NCBI RefSeq assembly: GCF_030272615.1
Contig: NC_081414.1
Coordinates: 1,739,501 to 1,803,500, forward strand
Reading direction: 5' to 3'
Source of the DNA: Cryptomeria japonica
Lineage: Eukaryota; Streptophyta; Pinopsida; Cupressales; Cupressaceae
Length of the DNA stretch: 64,000 nucleotides
Position 1 is the first letter of the stretch. Every line of letters begins with the position of its first letter. A model generated the notes under the pieces. It had not been told where the DNA came from, searched no databases, and saw only the letters and a program-made list of their open reading frames with translations. This document shows, one piece after another, positions 24,138 through 34,693 of the stretch. Both the position numbers and the translations under genes were made by a program.

Positions 24138-25300
24138 CTATGTGTAAAACCTACAAAGGTGCATGCTGTTGATAGGATCCTCTAAAGGTTCACCCTCTAT
24201 GGTTGAGAGCTGATATGCACCAGATCCATATGCTGCTGTAATGCTATAAGGACCAAGCCAGTTTGGTTCAAACTTGCCCTTCTTCTCTTTGTCTTGCTGA
24301 TTTTTGGGGTTTTCTCTGAGAACCAAATCACCTACCTCAAAGGTGCGAGGCTTGACTTTATGATTGTAGCTACGACTCATTCATTGTTGATAAGCCTTGA
24401 GATGATTAAAAGTAGTTTGTCTTCGTTCATCCAATAGTTCAAGTTCTTGTAAGCGAGAGACCCTATAGTCTTCATCACTGATAATGTTTTGCAAAGAGAC
24501 TCGTAAAGAGGGTAGCTCAACCTCAATAGGCAAGATGGCTTCAACGCCGTAGACAAGTGAATAGGGTGTAGCTCTTGTAGGTGTGTGGACACTTGTGCGG
24601 TAGGCCCAAAGTGTGGGATTAAGTTGGATATGCCAATTACAGCCAGCGTCGTCGACTGTCTTTTTTAAGATTTTAAGGATTGTTTTATTAGACGCCTTAG
24701 CTTGACCGTTACCTTAGGGGTAATATGGTGTGGAGAAATGATGGGAAATATGGAAGCGGTCACAAAGTTCATGAACATCTTGATTTTTGAAGGGATGCCT
24801 GTTATCAGTGATAATGGAAACATGAATACCATATTGACAAATGATATAGTTGAGAATGAACGTAGCAATCTATTTTCTAGTGACTTGCATGAGAGGCACG
24901 ACTTCAATCCATTTTGTGAAATACTCTGTGGCAGTGATAATGAATTTATGACCATTGGAGGATGGAGGGTGAATCTTGCCTATGAGATTGAGTCCCCACT
25001 GACAAAAGGGCCAAGGAGTCACAATTGGTTGAAGTTCTTGTGCTGGCGCATGGATGAGGTATCCATGAAGTTGACATTGCTTACATTTCCTGACAAAATG
25101 ATACGAGTCTTTTTCCATATTGGGCCAGTAATATCCAGTCCTAATGAGTTTCTTGGCTAAGGTAGGACCACTGGAATGTGGACCACATATCCCTTCATGT
25201 ACTTCACGTAATGCAATCTGAGCTTCATCACTTTCTAAACATCTAAGAAGAGTGCCATCTAGACCTCGATGGTATAGGACATTGGCTAAAATGATGTATT
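24138..25300 (-). pseudogene. Element A integrase
   Basis: This is the C-terminal part of the gag-pol frame. The HHCC zinc region is seen as LREVHEGICGPHSSG and CKQCQLHG (25220-25040). The core has WGLNLIGKI (about 24980-25003), IITDNRHPF (about 24790-24815) and GQAKASNK (about 24688-24710). In B the first reads WGLDLV and the last GQAEASN, so A has lost the first Asp (D to N) and the Glu (E to K) of the D,D,E triad. The tail has VGDLVLRENPKNQ and LGPYSI, typical of gypsy integrase C-termini. Stops fall at 24870, 24714 and 24381. It cannot be active. Confidence 0.9.
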
Positions 25301-26516
25301 GAGAAGATTGGCGAATGAAAGTGCGACATTGGTTTTTGGATAGATGAGGAGGTAGGGTATTGTCATGAAGGTATGTGAAAATGGAACCATATAACTGGGA
25401 CTCGGGACCAACGACACATATCATCTCAGTAGGAGTGATTTCATATGAGGGAACCAAAAGGTTATCCACCAAGAACTCATAGCGGGTCTCATTCGGAGGT
25501 AGATCGATCAGTGAAGCAATTGTAGCCATGGCATCTGCGGCTCAATTCTGCTCTCTTGGTATTTGCTCAAAGTCTATCTTTGTGAAATGTTGTTTCAGGT
25601 CGTCCACCATTCTTTTGTAAGGCATTAACTTCTCATCCTTTGTTTGGTAATCATCAGTTGCTTGACGGATTACAAGTTGAGAGTCTCCAAAAACACGAAG
25701 TTCCTGGATCTTCCACTGAATTGCAATATGTAATCCAGTTGTTAATGCCTCATATTCTGCTATGTTATTAGTGCAAGGAAATGATAATCGATATGATTTT
25801 GGTATAGAATCCCCTTGAGGAGTTATAAAGAGGATGCCAGCTCTTGCCCCATGCTGTGTGTATGAGCCGTCAAAGAATAATTGCCATGGTTTTGCATGTG
25901 ACATTGTTAAAATGGATTCATCTAGAAATTCTAAAATTAGAGGAACATCATCTATCATGGGAGCATTCGATAATTGATCTATGATAGCTTGTCCTTTTAT
26001 TTCTTTTTTGTCCACATACTCGATATCGAATTCACTCAGGAGCATCACCCATTTGGCTAGTCGCCCAGTAAGTGTTGCTTTATTGAGAAGGTATTTCAAT
26101 GGATCGATCTTTGCAACCAACTTAGTCTTATGAGTTAGCATGTAATGCCATAATTTCTGCAAAGAAAAGACCACAACGAGACATGCACGCTCAATTGGTG
26201 TGTAGTTTAGCTCATATCCCACCAATGTGTGACTAATGTAATAGATTGCCTTTTCTTTGCCCTCAACAACTTCTTGTGCTAGGAGTGCCCCCAGTGCTAT
26301 TGAAGTAGCTGATATGTATAGTAATAAAGGCTGATCTGGAATTGGTGGCATCAAAATTGGTGGATTTAGAAGATAATTTTTGAGTGCTTGGAAAGCTTGT
26401 TGACAATTATCATCCCATTTGAATTTGATGTTTTTATGTAGCAAGTGCTGAAAAGGATTGCACTTATCTGCAAGTTGTGCTATGAATCTTCGTATGGATT
26501 GAAGTCTCCCTTGCAA
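25301..26516 (-). pseudogene. Element A tandem RNase H domains (gypsy type plus archaeal type)
   Basis: The first domain follows the RT connection: LLLYISATSIALGALLAQE, AIYYISHTLVGYELNYTPIE and KLVAKIDPLKYLL. The second starts WQLFFDGSYTQHGARAGIL (about 25890) and contains NIAEYEALTTGLHIA and FGDSQLVIRQ, the D/E/D pattern of active RNase H. Having both domains is the hallmark of the Tat lineage. A stop at 25542 (TGA) falls just after QIPREQN. They would degrade the RNA strand during cDNA synthesis. Confidence 0.92.
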
Positions 26517-26537
26517 AGATCGAAGTTGACTGATGTT

Positions 26538-27440
26538 TCATGGTGGTTGCATCTCTAGGATGGCCTTGACTTTTGCTGGATCTGCTTCGATTCCTCTCTT
26601 TGAGACAATGAATCCCAGGAGCTTCCCGGAGGTTACTCCAAAGACACATTTCTTGGGGTTTAATCTTACTTTATATTTTTCCAACCGATCAAAGATGACT
26701 GAAAGTATGTCCAAATGTGTATCTCTGTCTATTGATTTGCCCAAGAGGTCATCAACATAATCTTCCACAGTAATGTGCATGAGGTCATGAAAGATAGTAG
26801 TCATGGCTCTTTGATATGTAGCGCCTACATTTTTTAGCCCAAAGGGCATGACATTCCAGCAGAAAGTTCCCCAAGGACAAGTAAATGTTGTTTTGTGCTG
26901 ATCTTTGGATGCAATTTTTATTTTATTGTAACCAGAGAATCCATCCATCAAGGATAACATAACATGACCTGCTGTGAGATCAATAATCAAGTCAATATTT
27001 GGTAATGGAAAATCATCCTTAGGACAAGCTTTGTTGATGTCTCTGAAATTTGTACATATTCTGATGCTACGGTCTGGTTTACTGATAGGAACTAAGTTAG
27101 AGATCCATTCAGGATAATCAATTGGGCGTATGAATCCGACATCCAATAATTTCTCAAGTTCTGCTTTGACTAGTAATGCCACTTGTGGATGCATCTTTCT
27201 TAATTTCTGTTTCACTGGTTTTGCTCCCGGTTTAACTATCAAATGGTGCATTACCAAATCTAGATCCAATCCAGGCATATCAGCGTATGACCATGCAAAG
27301 TTGATTTGTCATTCCATGAAGAAACTTATGAATTTTGACCTTTCTGACTCTTGCAAAGATTGAGCCAAGAATATGTTGTGTGGAACTTCTTCTATACCAA
27401 TGTTTTTTTGGATAGTCTCCTCTACTAACATGGATGAATT
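26538..27440 (-). pseudogene. Element A reverse transcriptase
   Basis: The canonical gypsy RT blocks are in order: KMHPQVALLVKAELEKLLD, GFIRPIDYPEWISNLVP, ICTNFRDINKACPKDDFPLP, LSLMDGFSGYNKI, FTCPWGTFCWNVMPFGLKN and the catalytic EDYVDDLL (about 26748-26759). Thumb residues (LNPKKCVFGVTSGKLLGF) follow. The catalytic residues are kept, but the frame is closed by stops at 27441 (TAA) upstream and 26538 (TGA) downstream. The element would normally make one long polyprotein. Confidence 0.95.
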
Positions 27441-29231
27441 TTACTCATATGATGCTGGGAGAATGTCGAGCCTTCCATCTTCAAGTGCCTCAGAGAGGTT
27501 TTTGCCCTTAGATACATCCTTTTTTTTTACTTTTTTGGGGTCAGACAGAGCCACAATGTGGTTTTCGCCATAAGACCCTTGGTTTGTTTTTATTTTTATA
27601 TTTTTGTGACTGGAAGGTCTGACACCCTCACAAAAATATGCCACGCTATTGAGTTCTATAGTGTATCCTGCTTTATGGTCCCCAGGGGGAAAATCATCTC
27701 GTATGCCAAGATAGTCAATAAAAGCTTCATCATTTTGGAATGTGTCAAACTGTGCAGGTCCTTCATGATCCCAGTCAATGAGTTGGTGGTGGACAAGGGG
27801 AAGGCCTTTGATGTCTTCGAAGTTAGCGGGGCTAAGAGTGAAGATGCAGTTATATTCCGTTATGTCGAGGTAGTTATCAAGGTCATCATTGGCACTCTCC
27901 TCATGAGTCTTGATCGTGAATGAATCCAAATTATCATCACTAGTAGCGCATTTTGGAACAGGTGTTCTCATTCTATGTGATTTCAACCTAGGACCTAGAG
28001 ACAAGGACTGTGTGGAATCCTCTGGGGTTGTTTCTTGACCAACTTTGAATTTCTTATTAAATTGCTCTTCTTCTATTGGCTCATTTGGTTCTCTGAATGT
28101 CTCGGTGAGCTCATAGTCACTAGAGGATTTGTCTAAACCCCATTCCCATTCATTGGAGTCTATGGAATAGCGATTTTCTTGTTGAATTTTGGCAGCTTTG
28201 ATTTGTAATGCTTCTTCTGTCTTTTGAGTATGAACCTTGGAAGTCATGAAACCAAGTCCTTTGGAGCATTCCTTTTTGAAGGTCAATTTAGGTTGTAAAG
28301 GTTCAATGATGCCTTCCTTTCTTAACCCAAGAGGACTTTTGCCATCATACCCAAATTTTTGTAGAATCTTGAACCCTTTGCCATACTTCTCACATGGTAA
28401 ACTGATGTGATCTTGTGTATCATTTGCAAGGTCTTTGTAAAGAATTTTGTATAAGTCTTCCTCTTCCAGTTCACCCCATTTTTGGAAGATTGTAGGATCC
28501 CATTCAAGTGTAATGATAGATACCCACTTAGTAGGATGTGGTTGTCCATATTCTTTTGGTGAATTCATGACTTGTTGTAAGTACATGGTCTGATTCAAAG
28601 TGTATTCACCCATGTATTTGTCTTGGAATTTGCCCTTAAGTTCACCTTGTTTTGATGTCGAAGGTTTTAATGAATCAGGATCAATGTACGTAGAAGAAGG
28701 AACAGCTTCGCGATTACTAGGAATGATGGTCTCAGTTTTTGGTCTCAAGTTATTGCAATATATGAATGGATTAGGATCACCATTAACTGTTATTTCAACT
28801 CCATTGTGAGGAAACTTAATGCAATGGTGATATGTAGATGGGACTGCCCTCATTTCATGAATCCAAGGATGTCCTAGCAATATGTTGTATGTGAGATCAA
28901 GATCAAGTACTTGACAAACCACATCCTTTGTAACTGGCCCAACTCTGAGAGGTAAGGTGACTGTGCCCTTGGATGAACACTCTTCATCATCATATGCTTT
29001 GATGGTAATTTTGTTTGTAGAATTCATAGCTTTATCAGAATATCCCAATTGTTTAATAGTGCTCAATGTACAAATGTTTAGACCTACTCCTCCATCTATC
29101 AGGACTCGTTTTATGCAATGTTTGTGTATGAAGGCTTCAATGTGTAAAGGTGCGTTATGTGGCTGACTTATGGAGGCATCGTCAACTTCTGTGAATGTAA
29201 GAGAGTGTGGAATGGAAAGGTATCCCACCAT
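27441..29231 (-). pseudogene. Element A protease region with G-patch
   Basis: A 596-codon open stretch. The aspartic protease is near the N-terminus: RVLIDGGVGLNIC (Asp at residue 46, about 29096), then YNILLGHPWIHEM. Around 28384-28310 there is a G-patch-like block GKGFKILQKFGYDG followed by SPLGLRKEGI; G-patch domains occur next to the protease in some plant and retroviral elements and usually bind RNA or helicases. The rest is acidic linker leading to RT. The matching B region (34694-36200) keeps the same order. Confidence 0.85.
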
Positions 29232-29240
29232 GGCTTGAAA

Positions 29241-31658
29241 CTAGTCCATGTTCAGATCAATACGAACGACAGTGTCTCTCAAGATTTTGTCAAGAATAGC
29301 TTTATGTGCGGGGGATATGCGTAAAAGCTCAAGGATGGAAATAAGCACGGGTGTTTTTCCTAACTGTTCTACAAGGTCATACTCAAGATTGGTTGATGAG
29401 GAAGTGGTGTTTTTAGCTGGAGCTCCTTGCAAAGTGAATTTACCTCGACGGGTTGTAACATTACATTCAAAGGTAGGTTCAGAAGAAGATCCAATTCCTT
29501 TTAGGACAATCTTGGGTCTCTGGGTAGAATTCTCAGGGGTTTTGTCCTTGATGATAATGGTAGAGACATAATTATCCATTGAAATGTGATTGATGGTTGA
29601 ATCATAGATATAAGATGCTTTGGTATAGTTGGTTTGGTCATCTGTGGCTGTAGCTTTTCCCTTGTCATGCTTTGGGAATGGATCCTTAAACATCTCATGT
29701 TCTTGATTGGATGAGTGTCCTTCAATCTCAATGTCACCTCTATCAATGAGATCTTGTATGATGTTCTTCAATCGATGACAATTTCCTATCTTATGACCCT
29801 TGCTCTTATGAAATTCACAATATTCATCATTATTCCACCAATTTGGTTTGACCTTTGGCTCATATGGAGGAAAATCTGGAATTGTGATTACTTTGTTTGC
29901 CACTAGCTTCTTGAAGACTGACTCAAGTGGGTCTCCCAATGGAGTATACTTCCTTCGTGATCTAGAAGTTGTTTGAGTGTTCACTTGATTGTTTGTAGAA
30001 CTTGATCCCAAAAAAATGAATTTGGGTCACACTGTATTGGCATCAACAACACCATCATTGACTGTGTTCTTGTTTTTGTTCCAAAATCTTGGCTTATCTT
30101 TTCCTTTAAAGTCATCTTTGTTTTCCTTGAATATCTTAATGACTCCTTGTTCAATTAAGACCTTTTCTATCGCTAATCCTTTTTCAATGACATCCTTGAA
30201 GGTGGACAAACAAGATTTCCTTAGGTCATAACCAATGTCTTTGTTAACATTCTGAGTGAACATCTCTACCATTTGTTTTTGTGGAATTTCACAAGAGCAT
30301 CTGCTGGCTAGATTCCTCCATCTTTGTAAAAATGATGAAAAAGACTCTCCATCTTTTTGCTTGGTGTTGCACAAAGTAGTGACTGATATGTCTGTCTCTA
30401 TGTTGTAGGAGAAATGTTGGATAAATGCCTCTGCTAAGTCACCCCATGACTTAATACAAGGTGGAAGTTGGGAGAACCATTCCATAGCTTGATCGCCTAA
30501 GCTCTGTGGGAATAATCTCATCAAATATGTCTCTTCTGCTGCTACCTCAATGCAAGCTGTGAAAAATTGTCTTATGTGTGCCTTAGGATCCCCTTTTCCT
30601 CTATACTTATCAAATTTAGGTGTCACAAAGTGTGTAGGAAATGGAGGCATTGGAATGCTTTTGTCAAATGGATAAGGACATATGTCTCTCATTGTGTATG
30701 TTGGCTTCGATGTATTTATGTCCTCCATTTTCTTTTGTAAGTCCCTGATTTGTTGCTCCAAATTGCTCTTAGGTGGAGATCGACTTCTTGGACCATACCC
30801 CATGCTTGAGGCACCAATTGGAGAAGCATGTTGCATATATGGATGATATTGATCATACACATGTTCATATGGAGGAGGTCTATAATGATGCTACGTATAT
30901 GGACCACTTGGTATAGATTCATGTTGAGGAACAAAATATCTGCTTTGTCCATGTATACCATACTCTACAGGCATGTCATGTGCTAATGTGTTGCCCCCAA
31001 ATTTGACATGAGGTTTCCTTGTGTCCAAATTTTGAACATGCCTTTGAATATCCAATTGCTTTGGTGGTTCCTTAGCATTGGTATGTGATTGAGCATATTT
31101 TTCTGCATAAGACTTCCATAATGGTCTGCAGAGATGAGTATCATATGCTTGACCATGTGTGTATGGGACCTCTAGTTTTTGAAACAAAGATGATGGTGAT
31201 TCAGGCACCATATGTTGTCCTCTATTGCCTCAACTATTAGGCCTCCTTTGATCCATGTTGGAGTGAGTTTGTTGCAAAGGTCGATGTTCCATTATTTGAG
31301 ACATGTCAAAATCATGAGGGATCTTGGCTCCACTATGTGCCATCACTTGTGGAAAATATTGTCTATCTCTCCTCATTATTTCCTCAACTAATCGATTAAA
31401 ATGAGGATTCATAGTGGCATCTTCCACTTCTGCTGAATGTATGAAAAAATTGTCCATATTGTCATTGTGTGTATCATTGTTGTTTGTAGTGTCCATGTTC
31501 TCAATATTTGGAATGTTTCTATAAGCATCCATGTCAGGTAATGTAGTATGATCAGAATTGAAAAAGATATCATTGTCATACTCATAGGAGCTCATGTTTG
31601 CGGACTCTTGAGCCTCTTTAGTTTCTCTCCTAGATTTTTGGGAATGAGTTTCAACCAT
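29241..31658 (-). pseudogene. Element A Gag
   Basis: The start is ATG at 31658, the first in the long frame. The N-terminal 200 codons are Asn/His/Met-rich and variable. The capsid-type retrotransposon Gag domain lies about 30700-30200 (ICPYPFDKSIPMPPFP, RLFPQSLGDQAMEWFSQLP, FLQRWRNLASRC). A knuckle with CHHC spacing, CEFHKSKGHKIGNC, is at 29819-29778. It forms the particle and packages RNA. Stops at 31230 (TGA), 30891 (TAG), 30027 (TGA) and 29241 (TAG) cut it, with no frameshift; the same frame continues into pol down to 24138. Confidence 0.92.
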
Positions 31659-31668
31659 GAACTAGGTA

Positions 31669-33895
31669 TTAACCAAGATGTGTGAGACTAGATGAAAATG
31701 GAAAGAGTATGGAAGACCAAGAGTTGGATGGAATGTAAATGAATCTAAGGTTTACTTGCAATGACCAAAGTGTAAGACCAAGCATGTATGTAGTAGAGTA
31801 GGTGTGGCTTCCAAAGAGATGATAGTTTCTCTTGATGAGGTAAGTTGACCTTGACTCTAAGTAAGACCAAATGAGACCCAAAGGTGATAGACCTTGATGA
31901 GGGACCACTTAGAAAAATGTTGTTGTATGTAATGTGTTGAAAAAGCAAGATGAGGACAAGCAAGTGACCTTTTGACTCAAGTTTAGACAAATGTGAATGT
32001 AATGTAAGGTGTAAAGCAATGATGGACTGTGTGAGACCCAAAGACAGGTTGAATGCTAGACAAAACCCTAGAGAAATAACCTAGGAAGCTCAAGAATTCT
32101 GAAACTGACTGTGTTTGTTTGCTGGACTGTAAAATTTTTTCAATTTTGAACACAGACATGGCTGTATACTGCATAGACGCGATTTCTTGACACAGACATG
32201 GTTCTGTTTAACACAGACGCGAATCTGAGATTTTGTAAATGCAATGTTGATTCTAAGAACATAGACGCATTTCTGCCCTTCATAGATGCGGTTATACGAC
32301 ACAGACGCTATTATGTCAGACATAGATACGTTTCTACAAAATTTGTTCAATTTTTTCCAATCTGTGAAGTTGCTTTGTTGTGACCAAATCTGAATGTTTG
32401 ACTGTTTTTTTTTGTGACAAGATGACACAATGTTGATGAGGACTCAATGTTTGCAAGTGTCTAGAAAAAAATGACTCAAAGAAAAGTGTGTTGTTTGATG
32501 TAAAATTGTTTTGCATACACTTGAAGACACAAAAGACACAATGTTTTGATGTTTGGTCTTGAATGTTTGATTGTTCAAAATAAGTCAAGAACAATTCTTG
32601 TGGCTAGCCAAGACAATAGTTGTTGATCCCACATGGGGTTTTACCCCCGAGGCTACGCTATTCAGAGCGGATACTTAGATGCTTGACCTCATTGGCTCCA
32701 CCCTCGGCACTCACTTCTTGGGTCAGCCAAGCATCAGTGCCCATGAAAACTCCCTGTGGCAAACTTTGTATCTCTACTAAGAACCGTATGTGTGTGGGCC
32801 GCTACCAGAGGTCCGACCTCCTGCCCCAACAACTAGAAGGATTTTGGCTTCTAAAACAAAAAGGTGCTAGTAAGGGCATCCGCTCATGTGGCCATACATG
32901 CGGCACTTTCAGCTTTGTAAATACAGAAGGCTCCCAGCCGGTAGGGGTTACGTCCTACAACTGATCAAATAAATTTTATCAAATGGGTTTATGGGGAGAC
33001 ATAGTGTTGGTATGAACTAATCAGCACATGTTATTCATAGTTTTCACCATGAATATAGTTATTTATAGTGGTTCAGAAGAGGTGGGTTTTCCTCGCTACC
33101 ACTTGGGTCGTTCTCTTCTCACTAGTAGTCCTAATGACCACATGGGAAGACAGGCCCTCTAAAGATTAAACAAAAAAGAGCCTATTGCTCAAGACACAAA
33201 AGACAATGATTCAATTTTAGTGCACCAATTGAAGTGTTTGCTAGTCTATGAAAACAAGGCACACAAATAAAAATCCAAAACCCTTGCCAAGGACCTGCAA
33301 CAAAGAGTTATTAATAGTTTGGATTGTTTCAAATGATCACCCCTTCCTGCAAGCACACAAGTTAGGTAAATTTTAGATCCAAAAGACTTTGTGAAATGGG
33401 GGCCTTCGACAAAATGATTTTGCTTTCAAGACAAGCTGCACCAATTTCGTTATCTAGATCTGAAGATTTTAGCTCAAAATAAACCAGATCTGAAAAATCG
33501 AATGACTGAAAACTTGAATCAATGAAAATCCAAAATGCAAAATAAGTGTACATAGATGCGGTTACCATAAACACAAACGCGACTTTTGGATGCAGACGCG
33601 CCTGAAGATCACACAGACGCGGTTCCGGAACACAGACGCGACTTCTGGGCGTAGACGCGCCTGAAAATCCCACAGACACGATTAGGGAACACAGACGTGA
33701 TTTCTAGAATCTGCAAAAAAAATAAAACTGTCGAGGGTGCAGACGCGATCCCAGATGTCGTAGATGTGGTAGAAAACCAAAAATGCGATCTGAAAGTACG
33801 CAGACGCGAAAATATCAAAATAATGTCAGAAATGTCAGATCTGCAACTTCAAAACACCAAATCTGCAACAAGGATGTTAAATGCAAAAGGGACAA
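31669..33895 (-). other. Untranslated leader of element A
   Basis: 2.2 kb between the primer-binding site and gag with no gene. It holds two clusters of the GCGTCTGTG motif and a GC-richer island at about 32620-32960 that contrasts with the AT-rich surroundings. Such long leaders typically carry packaging and dimerisation signals and sometimes an intron; I see no clear splice pair. The small plus-strand frame at 32620-32964 is not supported as a gene. Confidence 0.6.
32150..33810 (-). repeat. Iterated GCGTCTGTG-type motif in the gag leader (two clusters)
   Basis: On the plus strand the copies read CACAGACGCG, CATAGACGCG, CACAGACATG, CATAGATGCG and similar. About eight lie in 32150-32345 and about eleven in 33545-33810. 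In the sense of the gag transcript they read CGCGTCTGTG, the same sense as the copies in the PMD gene's intron. Confidence 0.85.
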
Positions 33896-33915
33896 GGGTC
33901 CCACCGTGGTCGCCA
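33896..33915 (-). other. Primer-binding site of element A (tRNA-Arg-like)
   Basis: The minus strand reads TGGCGACCACGGTGGGACCC three bases inside the 5' LTR. The complementary tRNA would end ..CCACCGUGGUCG-CCA, pairing with an acceptor stem that starts GACCACG. I recall that start from tRNA-Arg (UCG) genes; this identification is from memory. Confidence 0.7.
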
Positions 33916-33918
33916 AAA

Positions 33919-34693
33919 TGTATACGGTGAAAATGGATAACAATAATAACAATATTGAAAGACTAAATAGATTTAACCACAAAACCCTAGCCTAACAACA
34001 ACAAAGATCCACCATAACATATGAAGATTACCTAAGACAATGCAAATCAAATGAAATCACAAATATTATACCATCACATGTCCAATAGGCTTTGGATCTC
34101 CATTCTTCCTATCTCCATTGATCTTGCTTGATATATTTGCTCTCAGATTTTATGTGCATAAGAGCTCAACAAAGAACGAAATGTGGTTGCAAGTAGGATT
34201 GCATATGAAAAGCGTAGTGTAGTCAAGTAGTCAGGTAGTTAGGGTTTGATAATGAAGGATGCATCTCCTTATATAGAAGACACCATAAGAAATGGAGGGA
34301 TAAGATTGAGAGGTGTAAAAGGAGGTCGGCTATGATTAGAGGGTAGGTAAAGAAAATAATAAAATAATGAAAGGGGGTAGGTAGTGTATGAATTAAGAGA
34401 TGAATGACATGTGTCATGGGTAGAAAAGGCTAATGAAATAATTAAATAAATAAAGATTTATTTAATTAATAGAGGGAGTGGGATAATTAAATAAATAAAA
34501 TATTTATTTAATTCAGGAAAAGGATGATTTAAATAAATAAATGTATTTATTTAAATGAGAAATAAGGCTAGAAGAGGATAAATGAATTAATTAAATAAAT
34601 AAGGATTTATTTAATTAATAGATGAATTAGGCTAAAGTAATTAAATAAATAAAATATTTATTTAATTAGAAATGACAATTTTAGGTGTCTACA
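33919..34693 (-). repeat. 5' LTR of element A
   Basis: 775 bp, the partner of 15792-16566, with about twelve single-base differences and no indel. It is followed by the target duplication GATAG at 34694-34698. It has the same minus-strand TATA-like box (about 34268-34278) and the same series of A/T palindromes (34430-34680). Confidence 0.96.

Larger units (their letters stand above)
15792..34693 (-). mobile_element. Element A: complete Tat-lineage Ty3/gypsy retrotransposon, 18.9 kb
   Basis: Identical-length LTRs (775 bp each; about 12 differences by eye, 1.5%) bound the element. The target duplication is GATAG at 15787-15791 and 34694-34698. A primer-binding site (33896-33915) and purine tract (16567-16580) give minus orientation. 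Order along the element: LTR, 2.2-kb leader with motif array, gag, protease with G-patch, RT, two RNase H domains, integrase, 1.8 kb non-coding, an opposite-strand PMD gene, LTR. Two RNase H domains plus an extra antisense gene point to the Tat lineage. Removing A restores B's reading frame (DIEEGTI joined to HSHTPLSQE). It is the youngest large insertion but its genes are dead. Confidence 0.96.

Noticed and set aside
24138-31658. Possibility that A's RT belongs to an endogenous pararetrovirus
   Set aside because: LTRs, target duplications, integrase, a retrotransposon Gag and tandem RNase H domains identify a Ty3/gypsy retrotransposon.
32620-32964. GC-rich stretch considered as an organelle, rRNA or tRNA fragment, or a small gene
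   Set aside because: No rRNA or tRNA landmarks are recognisable, and it lies within the leader of element A; the 114-codon frame has no domain.
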